DNA of 64,000 nt from Bradyrhizobium sp. MOS003 (GCF_003020125.1 NZ_PYFW01000006.1:124001-188000), one strand, 5' to 3'. Shown: positions 51,770 through 60,926, numbered from the stretch's first letter. Numbers and translations: made by a program. Notes: generated from the sequence alone by a model not told the origin.

Positions 51770-52887
51770 CCTCACCGTTCATTCCCGTCAACACGCCGCT
51801 GCTCGACGGTAACGAAGCCGACTATCTCGCCGAATGCATCCGGACCGGATGGATCTCCTCGGAGGGACCGTTCATCAAGCGCTTCGAGCAGGCGATGGCC
51901 GCGGCCGCGGGGCGACGACACGGCATCGCCGTCACCAACGGCTCGGTCGCGCTCGACATCGCCGTCCATGCTCTCGGACTCGATGAGGGGTCGGAAGTCA
52001 TCATCCCGACCTTCACGATCATCAGCTGCGCCGCTGCCCTGGTGCGTGCCGGCCTCGTCCCGGTCGGAGTCGACTGCGATGCCGCGACCTGGAACATGAC
52101 GGCCGAGGGCGTGGAAGCCGCGATCACGCCGCGCACGCGCGCGATCATGCTGGTCCACATCTACGGTCTGCCGGTCGATCTCGATCCGATCCTGGCGCTG
52201 GCCCGCAAGCACGATCTGAAGGTGATCGAGGACGCCGCCGAGATGCACGGCCAGACCTATCGCGGTGCCCCCTGCGGCAGCTTCGGCGACGTCTCGACCT
52301 TCAGCTTCTATCCGAACAAGCACGTCACCACCGGTGAAGGCGGCATGATCCTCACCGACGACGACGCCCTCGCCGATCGGCTGCAAGGCTACCGCAATCT
52401 CTGCTTCCAGCCGCAGCAACGCTTCGTCCACGAGGAGCTCGGCTGGAACGCGCGCATGACCAACCTCCAGGCCGCGCTTGGCGTCGCCCAGGTCGAGCGC
52501 CTGCCACGCACGGTCGAGATCAAGCGCCGGATCGGCCGGCTCTACGACGAACACCTCGCGGGCCTCAACAGCATCCGCCGCCCCGTCGCCCGCACTGGCT
52601 ACGCCGACAACATTTATTGGGTCTACGGCGTCGTGCTGAGCGACGACGTGCCGTTCGACGCCAAGGAGGTGATGCGGCGCCTCGGCGAAAAGGGCATCGG
52701 GACGCGGCCGTTCTTCTGGTGCATGCATGAGCAGCCGGTGTTGCGCCGGATGGGCCTGATGCGCGACGAAAGCCATCCGAACGCGGAAACCATTGCCCGG
52801 CGCGGTTTTTATTTGCCGAGCGGGCTTGCCCTGACCGACGACGAGATCGCCCGATCGGCCACGGCGCTGAAGGAGATCCTGGCGTGA
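51766..52887 (+). CDS. DegT-family sugar aminotransferase (perosamine synthase/PglE-like)
   Basis: A 373-residue PLP enzyme: GSVALDIAVHALGLDEG, VIEDAAEMHGQTY and the Schiff-base lysine in FSFYPNKHVTTGEGG. The YPNK motif and the length fit GDP-perosamine synthase, PglE and related 4-aminotransferases of 4-keto-6-deoxy sugars. A plausible substrate is the CDP- or other nucleotide-linked 4-keto-6-deoxyhexose made here; which one is open. GTG start overlapping the cupin stop; the next gene overlaps as GTGA. Confidence 0.87.
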   Translation: MTSPFIPVNTPLLDGNEADYLAECIRTGWISSEGPFIKRFEQAMAAAAGRRHGIAVTNGSVALDIAVHALGLDEGSEVIIPTFTIISCAAALVRAGLVPVGVDCDAATWNMTAEGVEAAITPRTRAIMLVHIYGLPVDLDPILALARKHDLKVIEDAAEMHGQTYRGAPCGSFGDVSTFSFYPNKHVTTGEGGMILTDDDALADRLQGYRNLCFQPQQRFVHEELGWNARMTNLQAALGVAQVERLPRTVEIKRRIGRLYDEHLAGLNSIRRPVARTGYADNIYWVYGVVLSDDVPFDAKEVMRRLGEKGIGTRPFFWCMHEQPVLRRMGLMRDESHPNAETIARRGFYLPSGLALTDDEIARSATALKEILA

Positions 52888-53651
52888 CGGTGTTCGCCGA
52901 CTACGCGCCCTGGTATGATCTTCTCTATCAGGACAAGGATTATGCGGCAGAGACGGCATTCGTCGAAGCACGCCTGCGCGACCACGGCGTTTCCTCGGGC
53001 AAGCTGCTCGATCTCGGTTGCGGCACCGGCCTGCATGCGGTCGCCTTCGCGCGCCAGGGATGGAATGTTGCCGGCATCGATCTCAGCGACGAGATGATCG
53101 CGCGCGCCAAGACGCGCGTCGGGCAAGCCGGGCTGTCGATTCCGTTCCGACAGGGTAATGCCTGCGAGACGGGTCCCGAACGCGATTTCGATGCCGTGGT
53201 GTCGCTGTTCCACGTCGCAAGCTATCAGACCAGCCGCGATGCGCTGACGGCCATGTTCCGCACGGCCCATGCGGCGCTGAAGCCGGGCGGCGTCTTCTTC
53301 TTCGACTATTGGTACGGCGGCGCGGTGCTGGCGCAGGGCGTCGAGACGCGCGTCAAGGTGATCGAGCAGAAGCCGCTGCGCCTCACCCGCATTGCGCAAT
53401 CCGATCATGACGAACAGGCCGCGATCGTCACCGTGAATTACACCCTGTTCTGCGAGGACATGGATCGCGCCACGATCCGGCGTGTCGATGAAGCACACCA
53501 CATGCGCTACTGGTTTCCGTTCGAGATCGACGCGGCACTCGCGGCGAGCGGCTTTGAGCCCGCCGCTCACGCCGCATGGCTGACGCAGGACGCGCCGAAC
53601 TCGAAGAGCTGGGCGGCCTATGCGATCGCCAGAACGAGTGTTGCGCCGTGA
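52884..53651 (+). CDS. Class I SAM-dependent methyltransferase
   Basis: A 255-residue methyltransferase: YAPWYDLLYQDKDY as N-terminal lid, LLDLGCGTGLHAVAFA motif I, GIDLSDEMIARA motif II and KPGGVFFFDYWYGG. It resembles the N-methyltransferases that act on amino sugars beside DegT genes. With the preceding aminotransferase it could make an N-methylated 4-amino sugar. Start (GTG) and stop both overlap neighbours as GTGA. Confidence 0.82.
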   Translation: MTVFADYAPWYDLLYQDKDYAAETAFVEARLRDHGVSSGKLLDLGCGTGLHAVAFARQGWNVAGIDLSDEMIARAKTRVGQAGLSIPFRQGNACETGPERDFDAVVSLFHVASYQTSRDALTAMFRTAHAALKPGGVFFFDYWYGGAVLAQGVETRVKVIEQKPLRLTRIAQSDHDEQAAIVTVNYTLFCEDMDRATIRRVDEAHHMRYWFPFEIDAALAASGFEPAAHAAWLTQDAPNSKSWAAYAIARTSVAP

Positions 53652-54853
53652 GACCGCTGCGGCTCGCCGTGATGCTGGAACAGGCGCTCGAGGTCGGCGG
53701 CGGCTTTCAGCAGCCGCTCAACGACCTGCTCTGGCTGCGCGACTGGGCGGCCAAGTCGGGCAACGAGATCGTGGTGTACTCGCCCTATCCGAAGACCCTC
53801 GACATCCTGAAGGAGTTCGGAGTCGCGGCGCGCCTGCTCAAGTTCGGCCCGCTCGACCATGTCTTCCTGTTCCTGAAATATTGCGGGCCCTTCGATCTCG
53901 TCCAGATCGCGCTGAAGCTGAAATCGCCGTTCGAGCGTGCGCTGATCCGCGACGGCATCGATGTCGTGCACTTCACCTCGACCTCGAAGCGGCACCTGCT
54001 GCTCTACGAGCTGCCGTTCATCATCACGATCTTCGACGGCTGCCACCGCGACGCGCCGGAGTTTCCGGAAGTGAGGACGTTCGGCGAATTCGAGCGCCGC
54101 GAGATCCTGTTCGGCCTCGCCAGCACCAAGGCGGCGGTCGTGATCGTAAACGCACCGGAGCTGATCGACGATCTCAGCCGCCGTTATGCGATGGAACAGG
54201 AGCGCGCGGTCTGCATCCCGTTCTCGCCCTCGACCTATGTCAGCCAGTCCTCCGACGCCGCCGCCGACGAGGCGGTGCTGTCACGATACCGGCTCAAACC
54301 CGGCTATCTGTTCTATCCGGCGCAGTTCTGGCCGCACAAAAACCACATGACGCTGCTCGCGGCGCTCGCGAGCCTACGCGAGCGGGGCGTCACCGAACGG
54401 CTGGTGCTGTGCGGATCGGATCGCGGCGGCCGCGACAAGATCGATGCGGCGATCCGCGCCTACGGCCTGTCGGACCAGATATCCATCATCGGCTTCGTCG
54501 AGTCCGCCGAGCTCGGCGCACTGTATCGCGGCGCCGCGGCGCTGGTGATGCCGAGCTATTTCGGCCCGACCAATCTTCCCCCACTGGAAGCCTGGGCGGT
54601 CGGCACGCCGGTGATCTATCCCGAGGCCTTCAAGGCCCAGGCCGGCGACGCCGCGATCCTGTTCGACTATGACGATCCGCGTTCGCTCGCGGATGCGATC
54701 GTCAGCCTGCGCGCCGACGGCACGCGCGAGCGGCTGCGCGCGGCCGGTCAACTCCGCCTCGCGCAGTTTGCCGAGGAGACCAGGGCAGGCCACGCGCAAT
54801 TCGCGCGTCATTTGGAACGGCTGAAGCACCGGCTGGCATTGACCGCGCGCTGA
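53648..54853 (+). CDS. Family 4 (GT-B) glycosyltransferase
   Basis: A 401-residue protein with GT4 features: a donor-domain start FYPAQFWPHKNHMTLLAAL, VLCGSDRGG, IIGFVESAELGALYRGAAALVMPSYFGPTNLPPLEAWAVGTPVI in the expected order, including the E-x7-E-like region (LEAWAVGTPVIYPEAF). It would add a hexose or the amino sugar made by the three preceding gene products. GTG start at 53648 overlaps the methyltransferase stop. Its end lies 6 bases from the end of the convergent flippase gene. Confidence 0.85.
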   Translation: MRPLRLAVMLEQALEVGGGFQQPLNDLLWLRDWAAKSGNEIVVYSPYPKTLDILKEFGVAARLLKFGPLDHVFLFLKYCGPFDLVQIALKLKSPFERALIRDGIDVVHFTSTSKRHLLLYELPFIITIFDGCHRDAPEFPEVRTFGEFERREILFGLASTKAAVVIVNAPELIDDLSRRYAMEQERAVCIPFSPSTYVSQSSDAAADEAVLSRYRLKPGYLFYPAQFWPHKNHMTLLAALASLRERGVTERLVLCGSDRGGRDKIDAAIRAYGLSDQISIIGFVESAELGALYRGAAALVMPSYFGPTNLPPLEAWAVGTPVIYPEAFKAQAGDAAILFDYDDPRSLADAIVSLRADGTRERLRAAGQLRLAQFAEETRAGHAQFARHLERLKHRLALTAR

Positions 54854-54859
54854 ATCGTC

Positions 54860-56440
54860 CTATGCCGGAATGCGCGCCCTCAGGCGTTCGCGCATCGCCC
54901 CGCTCAACAGTGGGCTTGCGAGCGTGCCGACCGCGGCCAGCCAGATCGCGCATTCCACGACGAAGTGCACGAGCCCACTTCCCGGTACCAGCACGATGAT
55001 CGCCTGCCCGATCAGCCAGCCTGCGCCCACGACAATGACGGCCATGAGCAACAGGAAGGCAATGTGCCTGAACGGATGGTGCAGAGTCTGCCGCATGACG
55101 ATCAGCGCCAGCAATCCGAACTGGAGGAGGATGTCGCTCGCGACCACGGCGAGTGCTGCGCCCAGCGGTCCGAGCTGTGGGATCAGGACGAAGGACAGCG
55201 CCAGGAAGACCACGAACTGGAGGCCCTTGGTCCGGATCAGGAGATCGCCGCGATTGCTGTGATTGGCAAAGACCAGAGCCAGCAGCGATGGCGCGACGGC
55301 CGCCGACCCGAGCAGCAGCGTCACCGTGAGCGGCGCGTCATAGGGGATGCTGCCATGGGTCCACAACGCGAAGAAATCCGGCCAGAACGGCAGCAGGCCC
55401 GCGACGATCAGGCAGGCGAGGCCGGTCACGAACACCGAGCCGTGGGCGTAGAGCCGGCGCAGCCGATCCTTGTCGCCGACCGCATGATCGTGGCCGAGCT
55501 CGGCGGCGAGCGGCAGCGTCACCTGCAGGCAGAGGCCGCGCACCAGGCTTGCGATCACGCGCGTCAGACCCCATTGCGCCACTGCGACGCGGTTCGTGAC
55601 CAGCGCGGAGACCAGCAGCACCGGGACATTGACCAGCGCAAGCTCTGTGATGTTGGCGACCGCGAAGGGCACCGCGCGGCCGAACTGCCCGACGCTCCAG
55701 CGCAGCGATGGCGACACCAACGGCGGCTTGCCGGCGCGGCGCAGGAACGGAAACAGTCGCGGCGCGTCGAACGCAGCGATCAGGATCGCGAACAGTAGCT
55801 GCATCGACACGAAGGCGACCGCGACCGCAAGCAGGCTGCCGAACCATGCGAGCGCCGCGAGTTGGGCAATCTGTCCGAGCAGCAGCGCGGCGTTTTGCAG
55901 CCAGACCGTCCGGCCATAATGGCCGCGAACCCGGTAGAGACCGGAGACGAGGTTGGCGGGCACGGTCAGAAGCATGCCCAGAATCATCACCAGCATCGCA
56001 GCGTCGAATGTCGGCGTGGCCTGAAAGCCGAGCACGGCCGATGGCGGCGCGAGGACCACCGCTGCGCACAGCAGGACACCCAGCACCACCACGATGGCGA
56101 AATAGATCCGCATCAGCGCCGCGTAAACCTGGGCCGTGCGCCCGTCGCAATCGACGCAGGCCTTGAACGCGAGGAAGCGGTTGATCGCGCGAAGCTGCAG
56201 TCCGGCATCCGCCACGACGACGAGGCTTCCCGCCGCATAGATCGCGAGCCAGGCCGCGAGCATCTCGCCGGTCCACACATGCAGGAAGGCCGGAATGAGC
56301 AGGAGCTGCTGAGACAGCCCCAGCGCCATCTGGACCAGGTTGGCGGACCAGCCCTTCATGAGGCGGCGGGCGCGACCGATGCCGCCAGGCCTGCTCGAAC
56401 CGTCGGCCGTGCCGGGCGCGTCAATTTGCTTGTCGGTCAA
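54860..56440 (-). CDS. Second Wzx/PST-type flippase
   Basis: A 526-residue polytopic protein with about 12-14 spans. The region WSANLVQMALGLSQQLLLIP opens the PST fold. The TTG at 56440 is chosen because GGGAAGGA lies just upstream; the next ATG at 56359 would remove only the charged N-terminus. It is only distantly similar to the flippase at 31411, and each probably exports its own lipid-linked unit. It lies 45 bases downstream of the GspC-like gene on the same strand. Confidence 0.78.
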   Translation of the reverse strand: MTDKQIDAPGTADGSSRPGGIGRARRLMKGWSANLVQMALGLSQQLLLIPAFLHVWTGEMLAAWLAIYAAGSLVVVADAGLQLRAINRFLAFKACVDCDGRTAQVYAALMRIYFAIVVVLGVLLCAAVVLAPPSAVLGFQATPTFDAAMLVMILGMLLTVPANLVSGLYRVRGHYGRTVWLQNAALLLGQIAQLAALAWFGSLLAVAVAFVSMQLLFAILIAAFDAPRLFPFLRRAGKPPLVSPSLRWSVGQFGRAVPFAVANITELALVNVPVLLVSALVTNRVAVAQWGLTRVIASLVRGLCLQVTLPLAAELGHDHAVGDKDRLRRLYAHGSVFVTGLACLIVAGLLPFWPDFFALWTHGSIPYDAPLTVTLLLGSAAVAPSLLALVFANHSNRGDLLIRTKGLQFVVFLALSFVLIPQLGPLGAALAVVASDILLQFGLLALIVMRQTLHHPFRHIAFLLLMAVIVVGAGWLIGQAIIVLVPGSGLVHFVVECAIWLAAVGTLASPLLSGAMRERLRARIPA

Positions 56441-56485
56441 GCCGCGTCCTTCCCGTCGAGCAATCGGCCCCGCGCCTGCCAGCGC

Positions 56486-57166
56486 TCAGAGCCCATCCGA
56501 CTCGCCGTTCTTCGGCGTCGAGCGCGGCACGAAGGGGGAGAACGACGGATCAGCCGGGCCCGGCATCGTCAGCCTGTCACCGGCATCTGCGGGTGGGCTC
56601 GCGGCAGCGGCGGGCTCCGGCCGCTGGAGCACCAGCACCTCGCTGCGCTCGTCCTGCTTGAACGTCACCTCGCGCGGCAACACCGAAATGAGCGACCAGC
56701 CCGCGAGCGATTCGCCCTGCCGCAGACGCACGACCTTCTGATCAAGGCGGTTGACGAGAATTGCAATCGCATCGCCCTCGCCCACCACGGCCCCGACCAG
56801 CGACAATGGCGGCGGTGCCTCGACCAGCCTGGGCGGCGGCGCGGGACTTTCCTCGACCGGTGATGCAGCGACCGCGCGCGGCGGCGGCCGGCGCATGGCC
56901 GAGAAGATCGGGCGCTCCTGGGTCGCGGTCAACGCCGTGAGCGGCACCGACCACAGCGGATTGCCGCGGGGGACGGGTTTGCCCGGCGCCTGCGGAGCGG
57001 GCCGCGCGATCGGCTTCATGGTTCCGACATCGACACTGTCAGCAGGATTGTCCGCCGCGTCATCTGACAGTACGTCCACGCGCGATGAGGTGGCCGCCAT
57101 GGTCCCGGCTTTGCCCAGAAACATGCAAAGCGCGGCCAACCCTGTCGGCCTCAGCCACCCGGACAT
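56486..57166 (-). CDS. GspC/GspN-like type II secretion-related periplasmic protein (orphan)
   Basis: About 226 residues. The ATG at 57166 has AGGGGA at good spacing; an ATG two codons earlier also exists. A short hydrophobic N-terminus (LAALCMFLG) is followed by a proline-rich region. LTALTATQERPIFSAMRRPP is the GspC-homology entry, followed by LSLVGAVVGEGDAIAILVN and KVVRLRQGESLAGWSLISVL, the small HR domain of type II secretion inner-membrane proteins. The tail is proline/alanine-rich. No other secretion genes are present in the window. Confidence 0.68.
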   Translation of the reverse strand: MSGWLRPTGLAALCMFLGKAGTMAATSSRVDVLSDDAADNPADSVDVGTMKPIARPAPQAPGKPVPRGNPLWSVPLTALTATQERPIFSAMRRPPPRAVAASPVEESPAPPPRLVEAPPPLSLVGAVVGEGDAIAILVNRLDQKVVRLRQGESLAGWSLISVLPREVTFKQDERSEVLVLQRPEPAAAASPPADAGDRLTMPGPADPSFSPFVPRSTPKNGESDGL

Positions 57167-57803
57167 CGACATTCCCCTGCGACCACCGGCCGTGCCACGC
57201 GACGGCGAGGCATCGGCGCCAAACTAGTTCCGATCCGCGGCATCATCAACCCATCCTGCCCAACCCGGCGAGAAGGCCATTCTTTCCAGCACCTGTTGGA
57301 ATGCATGAAAATGTTGTCGGATGGCCAGGATGGCAGAAAATGCTGCGTGGAACAGGGAGGACGGGAAGATGGCGTGAGCCCGGCTCAAAGCGATCGGTGG
57401 GATCATCGTTATCGTCGGCCCGTCACATCAAAAATGCGAAAACAACCCCATGCACAGTAGACGGCGACTGCATTATCAATGGCTTAGCGGGTGCACTCAT
57501 GACAGTTTTGACCAAGCGATTTGACACGTCGGGCAAAACACCGGCATGGCGTCTTCGTTACGGTGATGGTCCGCGTCGCCCCTTTCCCACCACCACGAGC
57601 CGGCGGCCTCCACGGCGGCCCTACTTGTGCAGCCAGACTATTTCGTTGCCAGAGCGCGCTTCGACACACGGCTGTCTAAGCTCTCGGGGACGCGTGGTGC
57701 GCTGCCCTCGCAAAACCGACTGATCCGGCCACAGACCGCCCTGTTGTCCTGCAGGGGGCTAACACTATCACTCATACCACGTCGATCGACGCGACCCGCG
57801 CCG
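57167..57803. other. Long intergenic region (637 bases), probably with Bradyrhizobium-type repeat sequence
   Basis: I see no convincing gene: the open frames are arginine- and proline-rich and lack domains. From about 57430 to 57540 the sequence is less GC-rich and includes ATGCGAAAACAACCCCATGC and TTTGACACGTCGGGCAAAAC (57520-57539), both of which I recall from between genes in Bradyrhizobium; that identification is from memory. The region separates the polysaccharide locus from the serralysin-like gene. Confidence 0.5.
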
Positions 57804-60794
57804 TCAGCTCAGCAGGAAGCCATGTTCGTGCGGGTTGTGCAGAAAGTCGGTCAGGATGTCCGTCACAGCCGCCTCGTGGCTTCCTGCCGGTTGCGTCGAC
57901 TGCCCTGACCCAGTCTGCGTATCGGCAGGCGCGGGCATGGCGTCCGGTAGCTCGATCGGGACGGCCGATGAGTTTCCGCTCTGGGTGAAATTGAACGCAA
58001 AGCCGTCACCGGAGCTCCCGAGCCCCGCAGTGGCGGGCGGCGCTGCGCCGATGGTGCCGTCGCCATTGAGATCCTGGTAAAGGGTGGGCTCCAACGCCTT
58101 CAGAGAGGGGTCAGTTCCCAGCACCTCGGGGGCCGCGGCGAGCGTGGTCAGGAAATTGCCGTTACTGTCGGTGCTCCAGACGGAATAGTGAGCGTTTGCC
58201 GAGTTCTTCCAGACCACGTCGTAGCCGCCGCCCGAGACCTTCTCGGCGCCGATCACTGACCACGTGCTGTAGTTGGCCGCGATCACCGCTGCGCCAGCAT
58301 ATTTCAGGGTGGGACCGGCACCGGCCGTGTCGTACAGATAGTAGTTGCCGCTGTACAAGACCGCACGGGTCGCCCCGAACGCCTCGATCGTGACGCCATT
58401 GACGGGGACGACGGGGAGGCCGATCGTGCCGTCGCCGTTGAGATCCTGATGGAGCGTCGGCTCCAGCCCTTTCAGAGACGCGTCCGTCCCCAGCATCTCG
58501 GAAGCCGAGCCCAGAGTCGTGATGAAGTTGCCGGTGTTGTCCGTGCTCCAGACCGAATAATGGGCATTTGCCGAGTTCTTCCAGACGACATCGTATCCAC
58601 CGCCCGTCACTTGCTCGGCGCCGATCACCGACCACGTGCTGTAATTGGCCGCATTCACGACGGAGCCAGCGTATTTCAGGGTGGGTCCGCTGCCGGTCGA
58701 GATGTTGTTCAGGTAATAGTTGCCACCGGACAGAACGGTCGCAGTCGATCCGAACGCTTCGATCGCACCGCTGCTGACAGGCGGAGCAACGGGGACTCCG
58801 GTGGTGCCGTCGCCGTTGATGTCCTGGTGGAGCGTCGGCTCCAGCGCCTGTAGCGACGCATCGGTGCCCAACACCTCGGGCGCCGAGGCGAGCGTGGTCA
58901 GGAAGTTGCCATTGGCGTCCGTGCTCCAGACCGAATAATGGGCGTTCGCCGAATTCTTCCAGACCACATCGTAGCCGCCGCCCGACACCTGCTCGGCGGC
59001 AATGACCGACCAGGTACCGTAATTGGCCGCGATCACAGCCGCGCCCGCATATTTCAGCGTCGGTCCACTGCCAGTCGAGATGTCGTCCAGGTAATAATAG
59101 CCGCTAAACAAAGCCGCCGCGGTCGATCCGAACGCCTCGATCGTGACGCCGGCGATGGTGACGGCGGCCGAGCCGATCGTGCCGTCGCCATTGAGATCCT
59201 GTTGCAGTGTCGGCTCCAGCCCTTTCAAGGCCGAGTCTGTCCCCAGCATCTCCGGACCCGAACCGAGAGTCGTAATGAAGTTGCCGGTGCTGTCCGTGCT
59301 CCAGACCGAATAATGGGCATTTGCCGAGTTCTTCCAGACCACGTCGTAACCGCCGCCCGACACCTGCTCGGCGCCGATCACCGACCACGTGCTGTAGTTG
59401 GCCGCATTCACGACAGACCCGCCGTATTTCAGGGTGGGTCCGCTGCCGGTCGAGATATTGTTCAGGTAATAGTTGCCATTCGTCAGAGCTACGCTGGTCG
59501 ATCCGAACGTCTCGATCGCGCTTGGCACGAGGCTGGAGGCGGCCACCGTGGCGCCCCCGAACTGGAAATACTCGACGCCGGTGACGGTATCGGTGCCGTC
59601 GGGCGAACCGCTACGCAGGTCGACCAAGGTGAAGGTCTGCGTCGTAGCGTTGTACGAAATCGTGTAGTTGGCCCGGCTACCCGAATACACCGCGGTGTCG
59701 GTGCCCGAGCCGCCGATGATGGTGTCGTTGCCCGCCCCGCCCGTGATCGTGTCGTTGCCGCCGCCGCCGTTCAGCGTGTTGGCGATGGCGTTGCCGACGA
59801 TGGTGTCGTTGCCGGATCCGCCGATGGCGTTGTCGATGTAGGAACGTGCGTCGCCGTTATAGAGATAGGAATTGTAGACGTTGCCCGACGCGTAATGGCC
59901 ATCGCCGAGATACGCCAGTTGCACGGAGGAGAACACCGACGAGGCACCGGGATTGAGGTTGATGCTCAAATTCGTCGTGTAGTTCGAGAGGTCGTAGGTA
60001 TCGACGCCGCCGCCGTCCCATACCGTCTCGTAGATGCGGTTAGCCGAGCCGCCGACGCCGCCGCCCGGCGCGAGTTGCCCGACACCGTTGATGAACTCCT
60101 GGCCCGTGGTCGAATTCCAGGTGTAGACGGTGTTGCCGCTCTGGGTCGCGTAGTCCGCGCCGTACATGGTCTGCAGCGCGAGGATATCGTTGGCCATATA
60201 GGTCTGCGAATATCCGTAGGCTTCGTTGGTGTAGCCGGACGTGGTCGAACCGCCGACATAGCTGCGATAGCTCATGACGGTGTATTCGCTGTCGTCATGC
60301 GCGCTCGGCACCGCGACGTTGGCTGGGCCGCCGGCCTCCTGGCTATGCTTCAGGCCGAGGGCGTGGCCGAGCTCGTGAAGCGCGGTGGTGAAGTAGTAAT
60401 TGCCGAGCTTGGCCAGCGAAAAATTGTACTGGGTGCCGAACCAGATGTCGCCGCCAGGGGCATAATTGCCGGGGTAGTAGGCGTAGGCGGTCGGACTGGC
60501 CGCCGGCGACTGCGCGACCATGATGTCGGCGCCGTTCGTGCCCGCGTACTGGATGTCGGCGTTGGTGTAGCTGAGGATCAGCCCGATCGCGTAATTGATC
60601 GCCGCCTGAATCTGCGTAGGCACCGCGGAGAAGCCGGACGTCGTCGGCTCGCCGTTGCCGCCGCTATAAGGATTGGCGTAGTCGCTCGTTGCATCGGGAA
60701 AACTGTAAGTGATCGTGCCAGACCATTTGGCCCCCGACAGCAGGCCGTCGATCTCGGCGTTGTTGGTGGCACTGACGTTAACAGCGGTAGCCAA
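57804..60794 (-). CDS. Serralysin-like (M10) RTX metalloprotease with four W-rich repeats
   Basis: A 996-residue protein, TTG start with TGGAGAG upstream. Residues 1-240 are a metzincin domain: HELGHALGLKH (140-150) is the zinc site and VMSYRSY (173-179) the Met-turn. Residues about 325-370 are RTX nonapeptides (GGSGNDTIVG, GGAGNDTIIG) that bind calcium. Four repeats of about 115 residues follow (427-541, 552-666, 678-792, 803-916), each with YDVVWKNSANAHYSVWSTD and ending in the EF-hand-like DLNGDGTIG; they resemble the Trp-rich C-terminal domain family. No signal peptide; the acidic/hydrophobic C-terminal end suggests type I secretion, but no exporter genes are in the window. Confidence 0.9.
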   Translation of the reverse strand: MATAVNVSATNNAEIDGLLSGAKWSGTITYSFPDATSDYANPYSGGNGEPTTSGFSAVPTQIQAAINYAIGLILSYTNADIQYAGTNGADIMVAQSPAASPTAYAYYPGNYAPGGDIWFGTQYNFSLAKLGNYYFTTALHELGHALGLKHSQEAGGPANVAVPSAHDDSEYTVMSYRSYVGGSTTSGYTNEAYGYSQTYMANDILALQTMYGADYATQSGNTVYTWNSTTGQEFINGVGQLAPGGGVGGSANRIYETVWDGGGVDTYDLSNYTTNLSINLNPGASSVFSSVQLAYLGDGHYASGNVYNSYLYNGDARSYIDNAIGGSGNDTIVGNAIANTLNGGGGNDTITGGAGNDTIIGGSGTDTAVYSGSRANYTISYNATTQTFTLVDLRSGSPDGTDTVTGVEYFQFGGATVAASSLVPSAIETFGSTSVALTNGNYYLNNISTGSGPTLKYGGSVVNAANYSTWSVIGAEQVSGGGYDVVWKNSANAHYSVWSTDSTGNFITTLGSGPEMLGTDSALKGLEPTLQQDLNGDGTIGSAAVTIAGVTIEAFGSTAAALFSGYYYLDDISTGSGPTLKYAGAAVIAANYGTWSVIAAEQVSGGGYDVVWKNSANAHYSVWSTDANGNFLTTLASAPEVLGTDASLQALEPTLHQDINGDGTTGVPVAPPVSSGAIEAFGSTATVLSGGNYYLNNISTGSGPTLKYAGSVVNAANYSTWSVIGAEQVTGGGYDVVWKNSANAHYSVWSTDNTGNFITTLGSASEMLGTDASLKGLEPTLHQDLNGDGTIGLPVVPVNGVTIEAFGATRAVLYSGNYYLYDTAGAGPTLKYAGAAVIAANYSTWSVIGAEKVSGGGYDVVWKNSANAHYSVWSTDSNGNFLTTLAAAPEVLGTDPSLKALEPTLYQDLNGDGTIGAAPPATAGLGSSGDGFAFNFTQSGNSSAVPIELPDAMPAPADTQTGSGQSTQPAGSHEAAVTDILTDFLHNPHEHGFLLS
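58047..59516 (-). repeat. Four tandem 345-base coding repeats within the serralysin-like gene
   Basis: Repeat units lie at 59172-59516, 58797-59141, 58419-58763 and 58047-58388, separated by 24-36 bases of linker. The DNA of the core (around GCCGAGTTCTTCCAGAC on the plus strand) is nearly identical between units, so this tract is prone to recombination and to copy-number change. Units 1 and 3 resemble each other (YYLNNISTGSGP), and units 2 and 4 share AAVIAANY, suggesting duplication of a two-unit block. Confidence 0.85.
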
Positions 60795-60926
60795 TGGACT
60801 CTCCAGAGCAACGCATCGCGCGTGATTCGCCGCGACGGCAATAATTCTAGCTTGAGAGTTGAACGTTTGGTTTAAATTGGGCAGCTGCGCCCGCGTTCTT
60901 CTATAAGGCTTCGTTAGCCATCAGAT

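Noticed and set aside
58047..59516. Regularly spaced repeats that could suggest a CRISPR array or tandem non-coding repeat
   Set aside because: The repeat unit is about 345 bases, stays in frame and encodes a protein repeat; CRISPR repeats are about 24-40 bases with unique spacers.
58938..60875. A 645-codon open frame on the plus strand opposite the serralysin-like gene
   Set aside because: It is the antisense of a repetitive, GC-rich gene; its translation is Arg/Val-rich without domains, and the minus-strand protein has unmistakable metzincin and RTX motifs.
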